NCBI RefSeq assembly: GCF_900129215.1
Contig: NZ_FQUQ01000004.1
Location: 1,015,013-1,079,012 of the forward strand
DNA: 64,000 bases
Reading direction: 5' to 3'
Source: Pedobacter caeni
GTDB lineage: Bacteria; Bacteroidota; Bacteroidia; Sphingobacteriales; Sphingobacteriaceae
Below are positions 26,779 through 34,842 of the stretch, piece by piece. Numbering within the stretch: position 1 is the first letter of the stretch; each line of letters begins with the position of its first letter. A model generated the notes under the pieces. That model searched no databases and was not told the DNA's origin. It worked only from the letters and a program-made list of their open reading frames with translations. The position numbers and the translations under genes are program-made.

Positions 26779-27609
26779 ATGAAAACAACCACAATAGCCC
26801 TTCTTCTATGCGGCTTTATGCTTTGCGGCTGCGGCAGCAGAAAAAAGCAGTCTAACGAATATCCATCTGATCAGGGTAAATGGATTTCTCTTTTCAACAA
26901 GAAAGACATCAAAGATTGGTTTGTAAAGATCCACCATCATGGCATAGATGAAAATTTCGGCAATACTTTCCGTGTAGAAGATGGCATGGTAAAAGTGAGG
27001 TATGATCAGTATGGTGATTTCAATGATCAGTTTGGTCATTTGTATTATAAGGTTCCCTATTCCTATTATCACCTTGTGGTGGAGTACCGTTTTGTAGGTG
27101 AACTTCAAAAAGGAGCTCCTTCATATACCTTAAGGAATAGCGGAGTGATGTTTCATTCACAGGATCCACGGACCATGCTTAAAGAGCAGGACTGGCCGAT
27201 TTCTGTAGAAATGCAGTTTCTCGGTGGCTTGGGAGATGGAAAGCCAAGACCAACAGGAAACATGTGCTCGCCGGGAACCAATGTTGTATATCAGGGGAAA
27301 ATTGCCGCATCACATTGTCTCAATTCCAGTTCAAAGACTTATGATGGTGACCAATGGGTGCGGGCAGAGCTGATCGTTCTGGGCGATTCTCTGATTACCC
27401 ATATCATTAACGGGGACACGGTATTACAATATTCAAAACCACAGATTGGCGGAGGTGTAGCCAATGGTTATGATCCTAAAATGAAAATAGATGGCCAACT
27501 ACTCAGCAGCGGTTACATCGCCCTGCAAAGCGAAGGACAACCCATAGATTTCCGTAAAGTGGAGCTTAAAGACCTGTCTTCACGGAAAGAAAAAGCAAAA
27601 CGCAGGTAA
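26779..27609 (+). CDS. DUF1080 (3-keto-disaccharide hydrolase-like) lipoprotein
   Basis: A 276-residue protein with a lipoprotein signal (candidate Cys18, LCGC) and one DUF1080 domain, a concanavalin-like jelly roll found in secreted Bacteroidota sugar-acting proteins. KWISLFNKKDIKDWFVKIHHH opens the domain and SGYIALQSEGQPIDFRKVELK closes it, both typical of the family. Some members hydrolyse 3-keto-glycosides. I chose the ATG at 26779, because the longer frame needs a TTG at 26749. It is next to the sigma-factor gene on the other strand. Confidence 0.88.
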   Translation: MKTTTIALLLCGFMLCGCGSRKKQSNEYPSDQGKWISLFNKKDIKDWFVKIHHHGIDENFGNTFRVEDGMVKVRYDQYGDFNDQFGHLYYKVPYSYYHLVVEYRFVGELQKGAPSYTLRNSGVMFHSQDPRTMLKEQDWPISVEMQFLGGLGDGKPRPTGNMCSPGTNVVYQGKIAASHCLNSSSKTYDGDQWVRAELIVLGDSLITHIINGDTVLQYSKPQIGGGVANGYDPKMKIDGQLLSSGYIALQSEGQPIDFRKVELKDLSSRKEKAKRR

Positions 27610-27614
27610 GGCGG

Positions 27615-28475
27615 TTAAAAGTATTCTGCCAGGTAAGGGGTTCTGCAATTCTGTCTCAGGGTTTTCAGGGCCCTGTCTTTTAGCTGGCGGATTCTTTCTT
27701 TGCTCAGATTGAATACTTCGACCATATCGTCAAGGGTTAATGCGGTATGGTTATCCAGGCCAAAGAAAAGGGTGATGATCCATTTTTCCCGTTCCGGTAA
27801 AACACCCAGTGTTCTGTTCAAATCTTCACTTAGAGACTCCGTGATCATCAAGGCATCGGTATTCGGCACATTGTCGTTGGCCAGGGTATCCATCAGGGTA
27901 AAACCACTTTCTTCATTGGTGGTCATATCCAGGGAGTAGGATAATGGAGCGCTGGACAGGTAATCGGCTACTTTCTCCTGAGAAAGTTCAGTAGCGGCAG
28001 AAAGCTCTTCATAGGTAGGCAATCTTTCCAGCTGTTGTTCCAAAAGATCTGCAGCTTTATTGATTTTAATAATTCCCAGCACCTGGTTCCCAGGAAGTCT
28101 GATCATCCTTTTCTGGTCGGCAAGGGCTTGCATGATGCTTTGGCGGATCCACCAAACTGCAAAAGAAATGAATTTAAACCCTTTGGTATCGTCAAAACGA
28201 TGGGCAGCTTTGATGAGGCCCAGATTTCCCTCACTGATCAGGTCTGCCAATTGCAAACCCCTGTTCTGGTATTTTTTTGCTACTGAAACGACAAAACGTA
28301 AATTGGTTTTCACCAGTTTATCCAATGCAGCGGTATCTCCTTTTTTGATTCTTTTGGCCAGGCTTAATTCCTCTTCAATGGTAAGGAGGTCTATTCTTCC
28401 AATGTCTGTCAGATATTTATCAATGGAATCGGTATCTCTGTTGGTAATGGATTGTGCAATTTTTAATTGTCTCAT
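27615..28475 (-). CDS. Second sigma-70 factor, RpoD-like
   Basis: A 286-residue group 1/2 sigma factor with region 1.2 (DKYLTDIG), region 2 (about residues 50-125, with FISFAVWWIRQSIMQAL), region 3 (about 130-200) and region 4.2 (about 245-275). The N-terminus MRQLKIAQSITNR is like the Bacteroidota housekeeping sigma. However regions 3 and 4 are more divergent, for example LPGNQVLG and ALTLDDMVEVFNLSKERIRQLKDRALKTLR. I infer a specialised paralogue rather than the primary sigma. Its ATG overlaps the serC stop (ATGA), so translation is coupled. Confidence 0.9.
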   Translation of the reverse strand: MRQLKIAQSITNRDTDSIDKYLTDIGRIDLLTIEEELSLAKRIKKGDTAALDKLVKTNLRFVVSVAKKYQNRGLQLADLISEGNLGLIKAAHRFDDTKGFKFISFAVWWIRQSIMQALADQKRMIRLPGNQVLGIIKINKAADLLEQQLERLPTYEELSAATELSQEKVADYLSSAPLSYSLDMTTNEESGFTLMDTLANDNVPNTDALMITESLSEDLNRTLGVLPEREKWIITLFFGLDNHTALTLDDMVEVFNLSKERIRQLKDRALKTLRQNCRTPYLAEYF

Positions 28476-29587
28476 ACGGACTCATTTAGTGCTAATTCTA
28501 CTTGTTGATTCGCTTTTACATTTTCGAAGTCACTCATACAGTTTACCAGGATTTCCACACTTGAAATTGGTAATGCATTATATAACGATGCTCTGAACCC
28601 TCCTACTGACCGGTATCCTTTTACACCAACCACACCTCTTTTGGAAGCGAAGTCCAGAAATTCCTGCTCCAGGGATTCGTCATACATTTTAAAGGTCACA
28701 TTCATTCTTGATCTGTGCGCAGGATCAGCAAGTCCATAAAACAAGGAATTGCGGTCTATCTCCTGATATAATAGTATGGCTTTGGCAATATTTTCTGTTT
28801 CAATGGCTGATACGCCACCTTTTTCTTTCAACCATCTTAAGTTTAACATAGCCACATAGATGGAGAATACCGGAGGGGTATTAAACAGGGAACCATTGTC
28901 TCTGTAGATGCGGTAGTCTGACATAGAAGGAACCTGGCGTTGTATGCGCTCCAACAGGCTGTTTTTAACCACAACAAGGGTCATTCCTGCCGGCCCCATG
29001 TTTTTCTGTGCACCTGCATAGATCAGGTCAAAATCAGCAACATTAACCGTTCTGCTAAAAATATCAGATGACATATCGCAAATCACCGGAACAGTAGTTG
29101 CCGGAAAGCTGAACATCTCCGTCCCTTCGATGGTATTATTAGAGGTATAATGGAAATAGGCGGAATCTTCAGGAATCTGATATCCCAGAGGGATATAGTT
29201 ATAACCTTTATCTTTTGAGGAAGCAACAATGTCTACCTGGCCAAATAACAACGCCTCTTTAATCGCTTTTTGCGAAAAGTAACCACAATCCAGATAGGCT
29301 GCCTTTTTATCCTGATGCAGGAAATTCATCGCCAGCATAGAGAACTGTGTACTTGCCCCTCCTTGCAAAAAGAGAATGCTGTAACCTTCCGGTACCTGTA
29401 GTAATTCCTTTACCAGGTCCTGAGTTTCCTGCATCACAGCTTCGAACTCCGGAGTACGGTGTGAAATCTCCAGGATGCTGAGGCCAATGCCATTAAAATT
29501 CCTGACTGCATCTGCTGCCTGATCTAAAACTTTAGCTGGCAGAATACAAGGCCCGGCTCCGAAATTGTGTTTGATAATTGTTGTCAT
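28472..29587 (-). CDS. serC: Phosphoserine aminotransferase
   Basis: PLP enzyme of serine synthesis (3-phosphohydroxypyruvate to phosphoserine) that also takes part in B6 synthesis. The 371-residue protein has the usual length. FGAGPCILP is near residue 9, LFLQGGASTQF near 71, and the PLP lysine is in GAQKNMGPAG near residue 193. The C-terminus has GGFRASLYNAL near residue 336. It is the first gene of a two-gene unit with the sigma factor, and the Lrp regulator is divergent. Confidence 0.97.
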   Translation of the reverse strand: MTTIIKHNFGAGPCILPAKVLDQAADAVRNFNGIGLSILEISHRTPEFEAVMQETQDLVKELLQVPEGYSILFLQGGASTQFSMLAMNFLHQDKKAAYLDCGYFSQKAIKEALLFGQVDIVASSKDKGYNYIPLGYQIPEDSAYFHYTSNNTIEGTEMFSFPATTVPVICDMSSDIFSRTVNVADFDLIYAGAQKNMGPAGMTLVVVKNSLLERIQRQVPSMSDYRIYRDNGSLFNTPPVFSIYVAMLNLRWLKEKGGVSAIETENIAKAILLYQEIDRNSLFYGLADPAHRSRMNVTFKMYDESLEQEFLDFASKRGVVGVKGYRSVGGFRASLYNALPISSVEILVNCMSDFENVKANQQVELALNESV

Positions 29588-29892
29588 TAGTTACAGTTGA
29601 TTGCACCAAAGTTCGGAAGGTCAAAACAGATATCTAATTTTTCAACTACATTCAGCAAATTTTTCTGTTTTGACTGCTTTATACCATACAATTTTTGGGT
29701 AACAATTATTATCTCTCTGCTTAGCAAAATATAATTTCCCTACTTTCCTATTTTTTAGGGAGTTAAGGTATTATATACACTATGCTTATTTCGGGAGGGC
29801 ATAAATGTTTCATAAAAAATAAATAATACTATATTTGACCGAAATAGCGTTATAAAAAGAATACACTAAGCTGTAATTTCATTTTCTAAACA
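29588..29892. other. 305-bp divergent region between serC and the Lrp gene
   Basis: AT-rich and without an open frame. It must hold the promoters of both units. On the plus strand TATATTTG at 29830-29837 is a -7 match for the Lrp gene with a poor -33 (GTTT at 29807-29810, spacer 19). No clear element was found for serC. Confidence 0.55.
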
Positions 29893-30354
29893 ATGTCTAA
29901 ATTAGATCCCACACATCTTGGAATTTTACGCCTCTTACAAGAGGATGCCCGAATGACTCATAAGGAGTTGGCAAGAAGGTTGAGAAAAAGTGTTTCTCCG
30001 ATTTTTGAAAGGGTAAAATGGCTGGAACAGAATGGCTATATTAAAGGCTATACTGCATTGGTAGATTTGCAGAAAAGCAGCAATAGCATCATTTCTTATA
30101 CCCATATCCAGATGAATGACCATTCTGAAGAAGCCTTAAGTGCTTTTCAAAGAGAGGTTGTTCTTTTTGAAGATGTCAGGGAGTGTTATTACATCACCGG
30201 AAATTTTGATTTTATCCTGAAAATTGTATCTCCGGATATGAAGGGCTACAATGATTTTCTACGTGGGCAATTGTCTAAACTGCCCAATGTGGGCAGCGTA
30301 CAGAGCTTTCTGGTTTTATCAGAAGAAAAAAGGGATACCACTTACAAGATATAA
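29893..30354 (+). CDS. Lrp/AsnC family transcriptional regulator
   Basis: A 153-residue regulator with an N-terminal helix-turn-helix (about residues 20-45, THKELARRLRKSVSPIFERVKWLEQNGYIKGY) and a C-terminal RAM ligand-sensing domain (about 65-150). In the RAM domain, VRECYYITGNFDFILKIVS is near residue 98. It is divergent from serC and the sigma factor, so an amino-acid-responsive link to them is possible but is inference. The ligand is unknown. Confidence 0.94.
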   Translation: MSKLDPTHLGILRLLQEDARMTHKELARRLRKSVSPIFERVKWLEQNGYIKGYTALVDLQKSSNSIISYTHIQMNDHSEEALSAFQREVVLFEDVRECYYITGNFDFILKIVSPDMKGYNDFLRGQLSKLPNVGSVQSFLVLSEEKRDTTYKI

Positions 30355-30365
30355 GTCACTGGCAG

Positions 30366-30734
30366 CTACTCTTCCATTAAAGCGAGGTAAGCACCTGCAG
30401 GATCCTGAATTACAATGTATTTTTGTTTCCCCATGAGTGCCGGCCCCAGCACCACTTTACCTCCGGAAGCATTGCACTTCTCTACGCAGGCATCGACATC
30501 TTCTACAATGACATAATTTAACCATTGAGAAGGGAAATCCGACAGGGCTCCTCTTTTATGGCAGATACCAGCAACCACTTCATTGTCTGAGGTACTGATG
30601 ATGTTATAATCGTCATAGCTTCCCTGACTGACGGCAGAGAAGGTCCATCCTACTACTTCAGTATAAAAATCTTTTACTTTTTCAGCATGTTCTACGGTCA
30701 GGTCCTGCCATAGTATTTTTCCCGTTTTGCTCAT
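30366..30734 (-). CDS. VOC family (glyoxalase-like) protein
   Basis: A 122-residue single VOC-fold protein. The N-terminal half has WQDLTVEHAEKVKDFYTEVVGW. The C-terminal half has WLNYVIVEDVDACVEKCNASGGKVV and ends with IQDPAGAYLALME, which carries the usual metal-ligand glutamate position. Enzyme activity and substrate cannot be told from sequence. It has no operon partner. Confidence 0.85.
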   Translation of the reverse strand: MSKTGKILWQDLTVEHAEKVKDFYTEVVGWTFSAVSQGSYDDYNIISTSDNEVVAGICHKRGALSDFPSQWLNYVIVEDVDACVEKCNASGGKVVLGPALMGKQKYIVIQDPAGAYLALMEE

Positions 30735-30845
30735 GTTTGATGGTTAACTGAGCTGAAGATCTAAAAAATTGTCAGGTATTTAAACATTAGGTTTTCGATG
30801 TTGAAAAAAATCTGTTTTAAGAACAGTAGAATTATTCCAATTTAT

Positions 30846-30901
30846 TTTGCGGATAAAGGATCAGTTGCTTTCTTTGTAGCTAACTAGATTTAATCCAAAT
30901 A
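30846..30901 (+). promoter_or_regulatory. Promoter and candidate operator of the first PepSY gene
   Basis: TTTG at 30846-30849 and TTTCTTTG at 30869-30876 are 19 bp apart, a good -33/-7 pair. Just after it, at 30883-30901, lies ACTAGA-N5-TCCAAATA, which resembles the site before the second PepSY gene. Its position at the start site suits repression. Confidence 0.5.
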
Positions 30902-30913
30902 AAATTCAGCTCA

Positions 30914-32059
30914 TTGAATAAGAAGAAAAACAGGTTCAAATACTGGATCGGACAAATACACCTATGGCTGGGATTGATTTCCGGAATTTTCGTATGTTTC
31001 TTAGGCATCACGGGCTGTATCCTTGCATTTGAACGTGAGATAGAAAACATCAGTCAGCCTTATCGTTTTACCTCCGTACAAAAGGCAGCGCTTTTGCCTC
31101 CTTCGCAACTTAAACAAATTGCAGACCGTTTATTACCGGGAAAGCATGCCCATAGCGTCGGTTATCAGACAGGCAAATCCGCACAGGTGGTTTATTATGC
31201 CGCAGAACCTGAATATTACTGGATTGTTTTCTTAAATCCCTATACCGGAGAAGTCTTAAAGGTAAAAAATATGGATGACGACTTTTTCCGGGTGGTCATC
31301 ATGGGGCATTATTATTTGTGGTTACCACCAAATATCGGTCAGCCTGTCCTGGCCAGCGCCACTTTAATGTTTCTCTTTTTGTTGATTTCAGGCTTATTCT
31401 TGTGGTGGCCTAAAAATGCTGCTGCCAGTAAGAAAAGATTTTCCATAAAATTCAATGCAAAATGGAAAAGAGTTAATTATGATTTACACAATGTTTTAGG
31501 CTTTTACATGACCTGGATTCTGATCTTTATCGCCGTCTCCGGATTGGTAATGGGCTTCCAATGGTTTGCAGGTTCCGTTTACTGGATTTCTTCCGGCGGG
31601 AAAAGCATAAAACCTTTTGCAGAAACTTATTCAGATACTACAGCAGTAAAGTCCAGTATTCACAAACAACCAGTTATTGATATCCTATGGACAAGAACAA
31701 TGGCAGGTTTGCCTGATTACACCGGAGGAGTAGAAGTTCATGTACCTGAGAATGATAAACTGGCCATTGAGGTCGCCATTAACCCGGATACCGATACTTA
31801 CTGGAAGGCTGATTACCTTTATTATGACCAAAATACCCTCAAAGAGATCCCTGTAGATCATATCTTCGGAAAGCTGGCCAATGCAAGTGTGGCGGACCGG
31901 ATTTCCAGAATGAATTATGACATTCATATTGGCGCTATCGCTGGCCTGACAGGTAAGATCATGGCATTCTTTGCCAGCCTGATTGCGGCAAGCTTACCCA
32001 TTACCGGCTTTATCATCTGGTGGGGCAGGAAAAAGAAAAAAGCAAAAACACCAGCCTAG
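30914..32059 (+). CDS. PepSY-associated TM protein, iron-uptake type
   Basis: A 381-residue inner-membrane protein of the PepSY_TM family, often linked to ferric-siderophore reduction or uptake. It has a first helix at about residues 18-40 (IHLWLGLISGIFVCFLGITG), a periplasmic PepSY region, and three more helices, the last near 350-370. The only start I find is TTG at 30914, since no in-frame ATG lies between the preceding stop and the conserved start region. Histidines in the helices could bind haem. An AraC-type regulator gene follows. Confidence 0.85.
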   Translation: MNKKKNRFKYWIGQIHLWLGLISGIFVCFLGITGCILAFEREIENISQPYRFTSVQKAALLPPSQLKQIADRLLPGKHAHSVGYQTGKSAQVVYYAAEPEYYWIVFLNPYTGEVLKVKNMDDDFFRVVIMGHYYLWLPPNIGQPVLASATLMFLFLLISGLFLWWPKNAAASKKRFSIKFNAKWKRVNYDLHNVLGFYMTWILIFIAVSGLVMGFQWFAGSVYWISSGGKSIKPFAETYSDTTAVKSSIHKQPVIDILWTRTMAGLPDYTGGVEVHVPENDKLAIEVAINPDTDTYWKADYLYYDQNTLKEIPVDHIFGKLANASVADRISRMNYDIHIGAIAGLTGKIMAFFASLIAASLPITGFIIWWGRKKKKAKTPA

Positions 32060-32158
32060 CCAACAGATAAACAGACACTTAGTATTGATTAAAAACAAAG
32101 TAAAGAGGGGTATTTGAGACAAATTTTCTTAAATTGCATCCTCTAGACTTCTAATGAT

Positions 32159-33133
32159 ATGATACAGGTAGCTTTATTATTAACCAACAAATACCGTTTG
32201 CTCAGCGTAGCAGCAATATTGGATGTGTTTGATACAGTGAACAGTTATTATGAAAACAATGGAGAAGAACCCTTCTTTAAGATTAACCTGATCCGTAATG
32301 GAAATTCGGCTTATGAGGGTGCTTCATTTGAAAAATATGATTCTCTTTCTTTAAACGAATCCGGACAGCAAGATCTGGTTTTAATTCCCGCATTTGATGG
32401 AAAAGACCTTAGTTCTTCTATCCATAACAACCTGGAGTTTTTGCCATGGATGCAACAGCAATATAAAAAAGGAGCAGAACTGGCCAGCTTTTGTACAGGA
32501 GCCTTTTTATTGGCTGCCAGTGGATTATTAAATGGCAAAAGTGCCACAACTCATGTCAATGCGAGCGATGCCTTTGCCTCAAATTTCCCGGATGTCTACT
32601 TCAAACCGGATAAGGTAGTGACCGTTGACCAGGGAATCTATACCAGCGGAGGCGCAACAAGCAGCTTCCACCTTATGCTGACCCTCATTCACAATTATTG
32701 TAACCGCGACCTGGCTGTCCATATTGCGAAGATTTTTGCGATAGATATGAACAGGGAACAGCAAAGTTATTTCGGAACTTTCCATCCTGTTAAGGATCAT
32801 GGTGATGAACTGGTTGCCAAAACACAGGTATGCATTGAAAATGCGTATAAGGAGGCTGTTACTATTGAGGATATTTTACAACAGATCCCATCCAGCAGAC
32901 GCAATATCGTACGTCGTTTTAAACAGGCTACGGGAAATACACTGATTGAATATTTACAGAAAACCAGAATAGAGGCAGCCAAGAAGCTATTGGAGCAAAC
33001 CAATTTCAGCATTTTGGAGATCATGCTCCATTCTGGATATAATGATTTGAAGACCTTCCGTCAGCTTTTCAAGAAAAACTCCGGAATGACCCCTAAAGAT
33101 TATCGGGATAAGTTTAAGCCGAAAGCTGCATAG
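32159..33133 (+). CDS. GlxA-type AraC family regulator with DJ-1/PfpI domain
   Basis: A 324-residue regulator with an N-terminal DJ-1/PfpI-like domain (about residues 1-195), including the nucleophile-elbow-like ASFCTGAF with Cys112. A C-terminal AraC helix-turn-helix pair follows (about 225-320: VTIEDILQQIPSSRRNIVRRFKQ and FSILEIMLHSGYNDLKTFRQLFKK). It is flanked by PepSY genes on both sides, so it may regulate them, but that is inference. The sensed ligand is unknown. Its 3' end overlaps that of the second PepSY gene by 20 bp, tail to tail. Confidence 0.93.
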   Translation: MIQVALLLTNKYRLLSVAAILDVFDTVNSYYENNGEEPFFKINLIRNGNSAYEGASFEKYDSLSLNESGQQDLVLIPAFDGKDLSSSIHNNLEFLPWMQQQYKKGAELASFCTGAFLLAASGLLNGKSATTHVNASDAFASNFPDVYFKPDKVVTVDQGIYTSGGATSSFHLMLTLIHNYCNRDLAVHIAKIFAIDMNREQQSYFGTFHPVKDHGDELVAKTQVCIENAYKEAVTIEDILQQIPSSRRNIVRRFKQATGNTLIEYLQKTRIEAAKKLLEQTNFSILEIMLHSGYNDLKTFRQLFKKNSGMTPKDYRDKFKPKAA

Positions 33134-34538
33134 CAGGTTTTTGTTTTACTTTTTTCTTTTTCTTCTTCAATTTATTTAACCAGATTAAAGTTCCGGTAAC
33201 GGGTAAACTCGTGGCGATCAGACAGGCCAGAAAATAAATGATTTTTGTAAACATGCCATATACATCACCAAGGTGCAATGCTTTTATAGAGCCTGAGATG
33301 CGCTCGTTAAATGGCTTATCCTTAAATACATCTATTTTAAGTACGCCCGCGGTGTATTGATCTAACAGTAATTTATCTCCCGCTGAAGGTGCAAAAAAGC
33401 CAACCTTATTTTTTGTGATGGCAATTGCAGAGATGGAGTCCTTAGCCAGGCTAATGCTGTAATCTCCGGGATAAGGTAAAACCGCATCCGCTTTTTTCAG
33501 GTATTCAGCGATACTCAAAGGAGCAGCATTTCCAGCGCCAGCCTTGATCACCGAGACAGGGTCTTTAGGTGGCTCGAAGCCTTCCGGCTGATAAGTACCT
33601 AATGTTTTACGTAAAGCCTCCCGATACCAGGGGAATGACCATTGAGGTCCGGTGATGCCCATCAGAAATAAAAAGATACAGGCATAAAAACCCAGGCTAT
33701 TGTGCAGGTCATGGTTTGTTCTTTTCCAGCTCCCTGTCCATTTAATCTTCAGGCCCTGTTTCCAGGATTTCAACTTTTGAGGGAACCAGATGACCATTCC
33801 TGTGATCACCCCAAGGGTGAAAAGAATCGTTGCCGCACCGGAAATGTAACTTCCCAGTTTTCTGTTTTCCAACTCTCCAAAAATTGGTTTTTCAATTTTA
33901 TCCAACAGCAACCACCTGTGCAGACTGAACATGGTCTTCATAAAAGACGCGGCTGTACTTTTTGTTTCTGAGATATTGCCAATGACAACTCCCGTATAAG
34001 GATTCACCGCAAAAGCAGATGGGCGTTTTTCTTCGGAAGGTTTATCTTTTCCACCTTTGCCTTTTTCGCCTTTCCCCTTTTCAGTTTTACCTTTTTCGTC
34101 TTTTCCTTTTTCGCTTTTGCTTATTTCTTCTTTATTTCTCTGCCCTTCTTTAGCCAGATCATTTACCAGTGTTTTATTTTTATCATCAAGTGCTGTTTTC
34201 CCCTCTCCTTTCTTTTTTTCTTCTTTCATTTTAACCATGAACTGATAAGTACGGTTAGGGTCAGCTGGAATTCTTACTGAAACTACTTTTCCACCTGTAT
34301 TGCTTTTAACCTTTGCAATCAATTCTTCTATTGGCAAAGCCACAGCACCTGCAGTACGTTCTACTTTATACAATTCCGGAGTGGCCATTTCCTTCACCTC
34401 AGTGTTAAATACATAGAGTGTCCCGCTGAGACAAACTAAAATCACAATAATACCACTGGCTAGTCCCAGCCATAAATGGATATCATTAAAAAGTTTACGT
34501 GTGATTTGCCAGGCAGATCTTGGTGCTGAATATTTCAT
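33114..34538 (-). CDS. PepSY-TM protein with Lys/Glu-rich insertion
   Basis: A 474-residue inner-membrane PepSY_TM protein with its first helix at about residues 21-45 and three C-terminal helices. The periplasmic part carries an unusual low-complexity insertion of about 70 residues (about 105-173) that is almost only Lys, Glu, Gly and Asp. It includes four consecutive five-residue units of the form EKGKx at about 143-162. The smaller PepSY protein in this window lacks it. The protein is probably linked to ferric-siderophore handling. The insertion may hold metal or anions; that is inference. Confidence 0.88.
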   Translation of the reverse strand: MKYSAPRSAWQITRKLFNDIHLWLGLASGIIVILVCLSGTLYVFNTEVKEMATPELYKVERTAGAVALPIEELIAKVKSNTGGKVVSVRIPADPNRTYQFMVKMKEEKKKGEGKTALDDKNKTLVNDLAKEGQRNKEEISKSEKGKDEKGKTEKGKGEKGKGGKDKPSEEKRPSAFAVNPYTGVVIGNISETKSTAASFMKTMFSLHRWLLLDKIEKPIFGELENRKLGSYISGAATILFTLGVITGMVIWFPQKLKSWKQGLKIKWTGSWKRTNHDLHNSLGFYACIFLFLMGITGPQWSFPWYREALRKTLGTYQPEGFEPPKDPVSVIKAGAGNAAPLSIAEYLKKADAVLPYPGDYSISLAKDSISAIAITKNKVGFFAPSAGDKLLLDQYTAGVLKIDVFKDKPFNERISGSIKALHLGDVYGMFTKIIYFLACLIATSLPVTGTLIWLNKLKKKKKKVKQKPAMQLSA

Positions 34539-34557
34539 TTAGGCCTTGTGTTTTTTG

Positions 34558-34601
34558 CAAAATTAGCATAATTCCTGAAGTATTAAGAACTAGTCTAAAT
34601 A
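34558..34601 (-). promoter_or_regulatory. Promoter and candidate operator of the second PepSY gene
   Basis: On the minus strand TAATTTTG (34565 down to 34558) is a -7 match, 19 bp before the ATG. An inverted repeat at 34581-34601 has arms TATTAAGA and TCTAAATA with a 5-bp spacer and one mismatch. It covers the expected -33 position, which suits repression. Confidence 0.5.
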
Positions 34602-34778
34602 CCCTTGAATTATTTATTGTGTTTTACCTTATTTATCTCAGCTTATCTGCCCGATAAGACCAAAATTCTAACCTTGGGATTTAACCCCGAATTTCATCAT
34701 CTTTTGTTCCCGATCGCCTGACAATCCCCTGTTTTATCTACAATCTGTTCTAAATCAACAACATTTATCACAAAATCC

Positions 34779-34809
34779 TTTTCTTTAAAATAATTAATTT
34801 CTATCTTTG
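34779..34809 (+). promoter_or_regulatory. Candidate promoter of rpsA
   Basis: TATCTTTG at 34802-34809 matches the -7 consensus, with T4 at 34779-34782 as a weak -33 (19-bp spacer). A leader of roughly 30 bases follows. It contains a short GC-rich hairpin (CCC-TCAC-GGG near 34814-34823) and an AAAAGGAG ribosome-binding-like sequence at 34824-34831. Confidence 0.6.
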
Positions 34810-34842
34810 CCGTCCCTCACGGGAAAAGGAGATTAAATTTTA

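Noticed and set aside
28060..28596. Open frame of 178 residues on the plus strand
   Set aside because: It is antisense to the sigma-factor and serC genes and looks like a by-product of their codon use.
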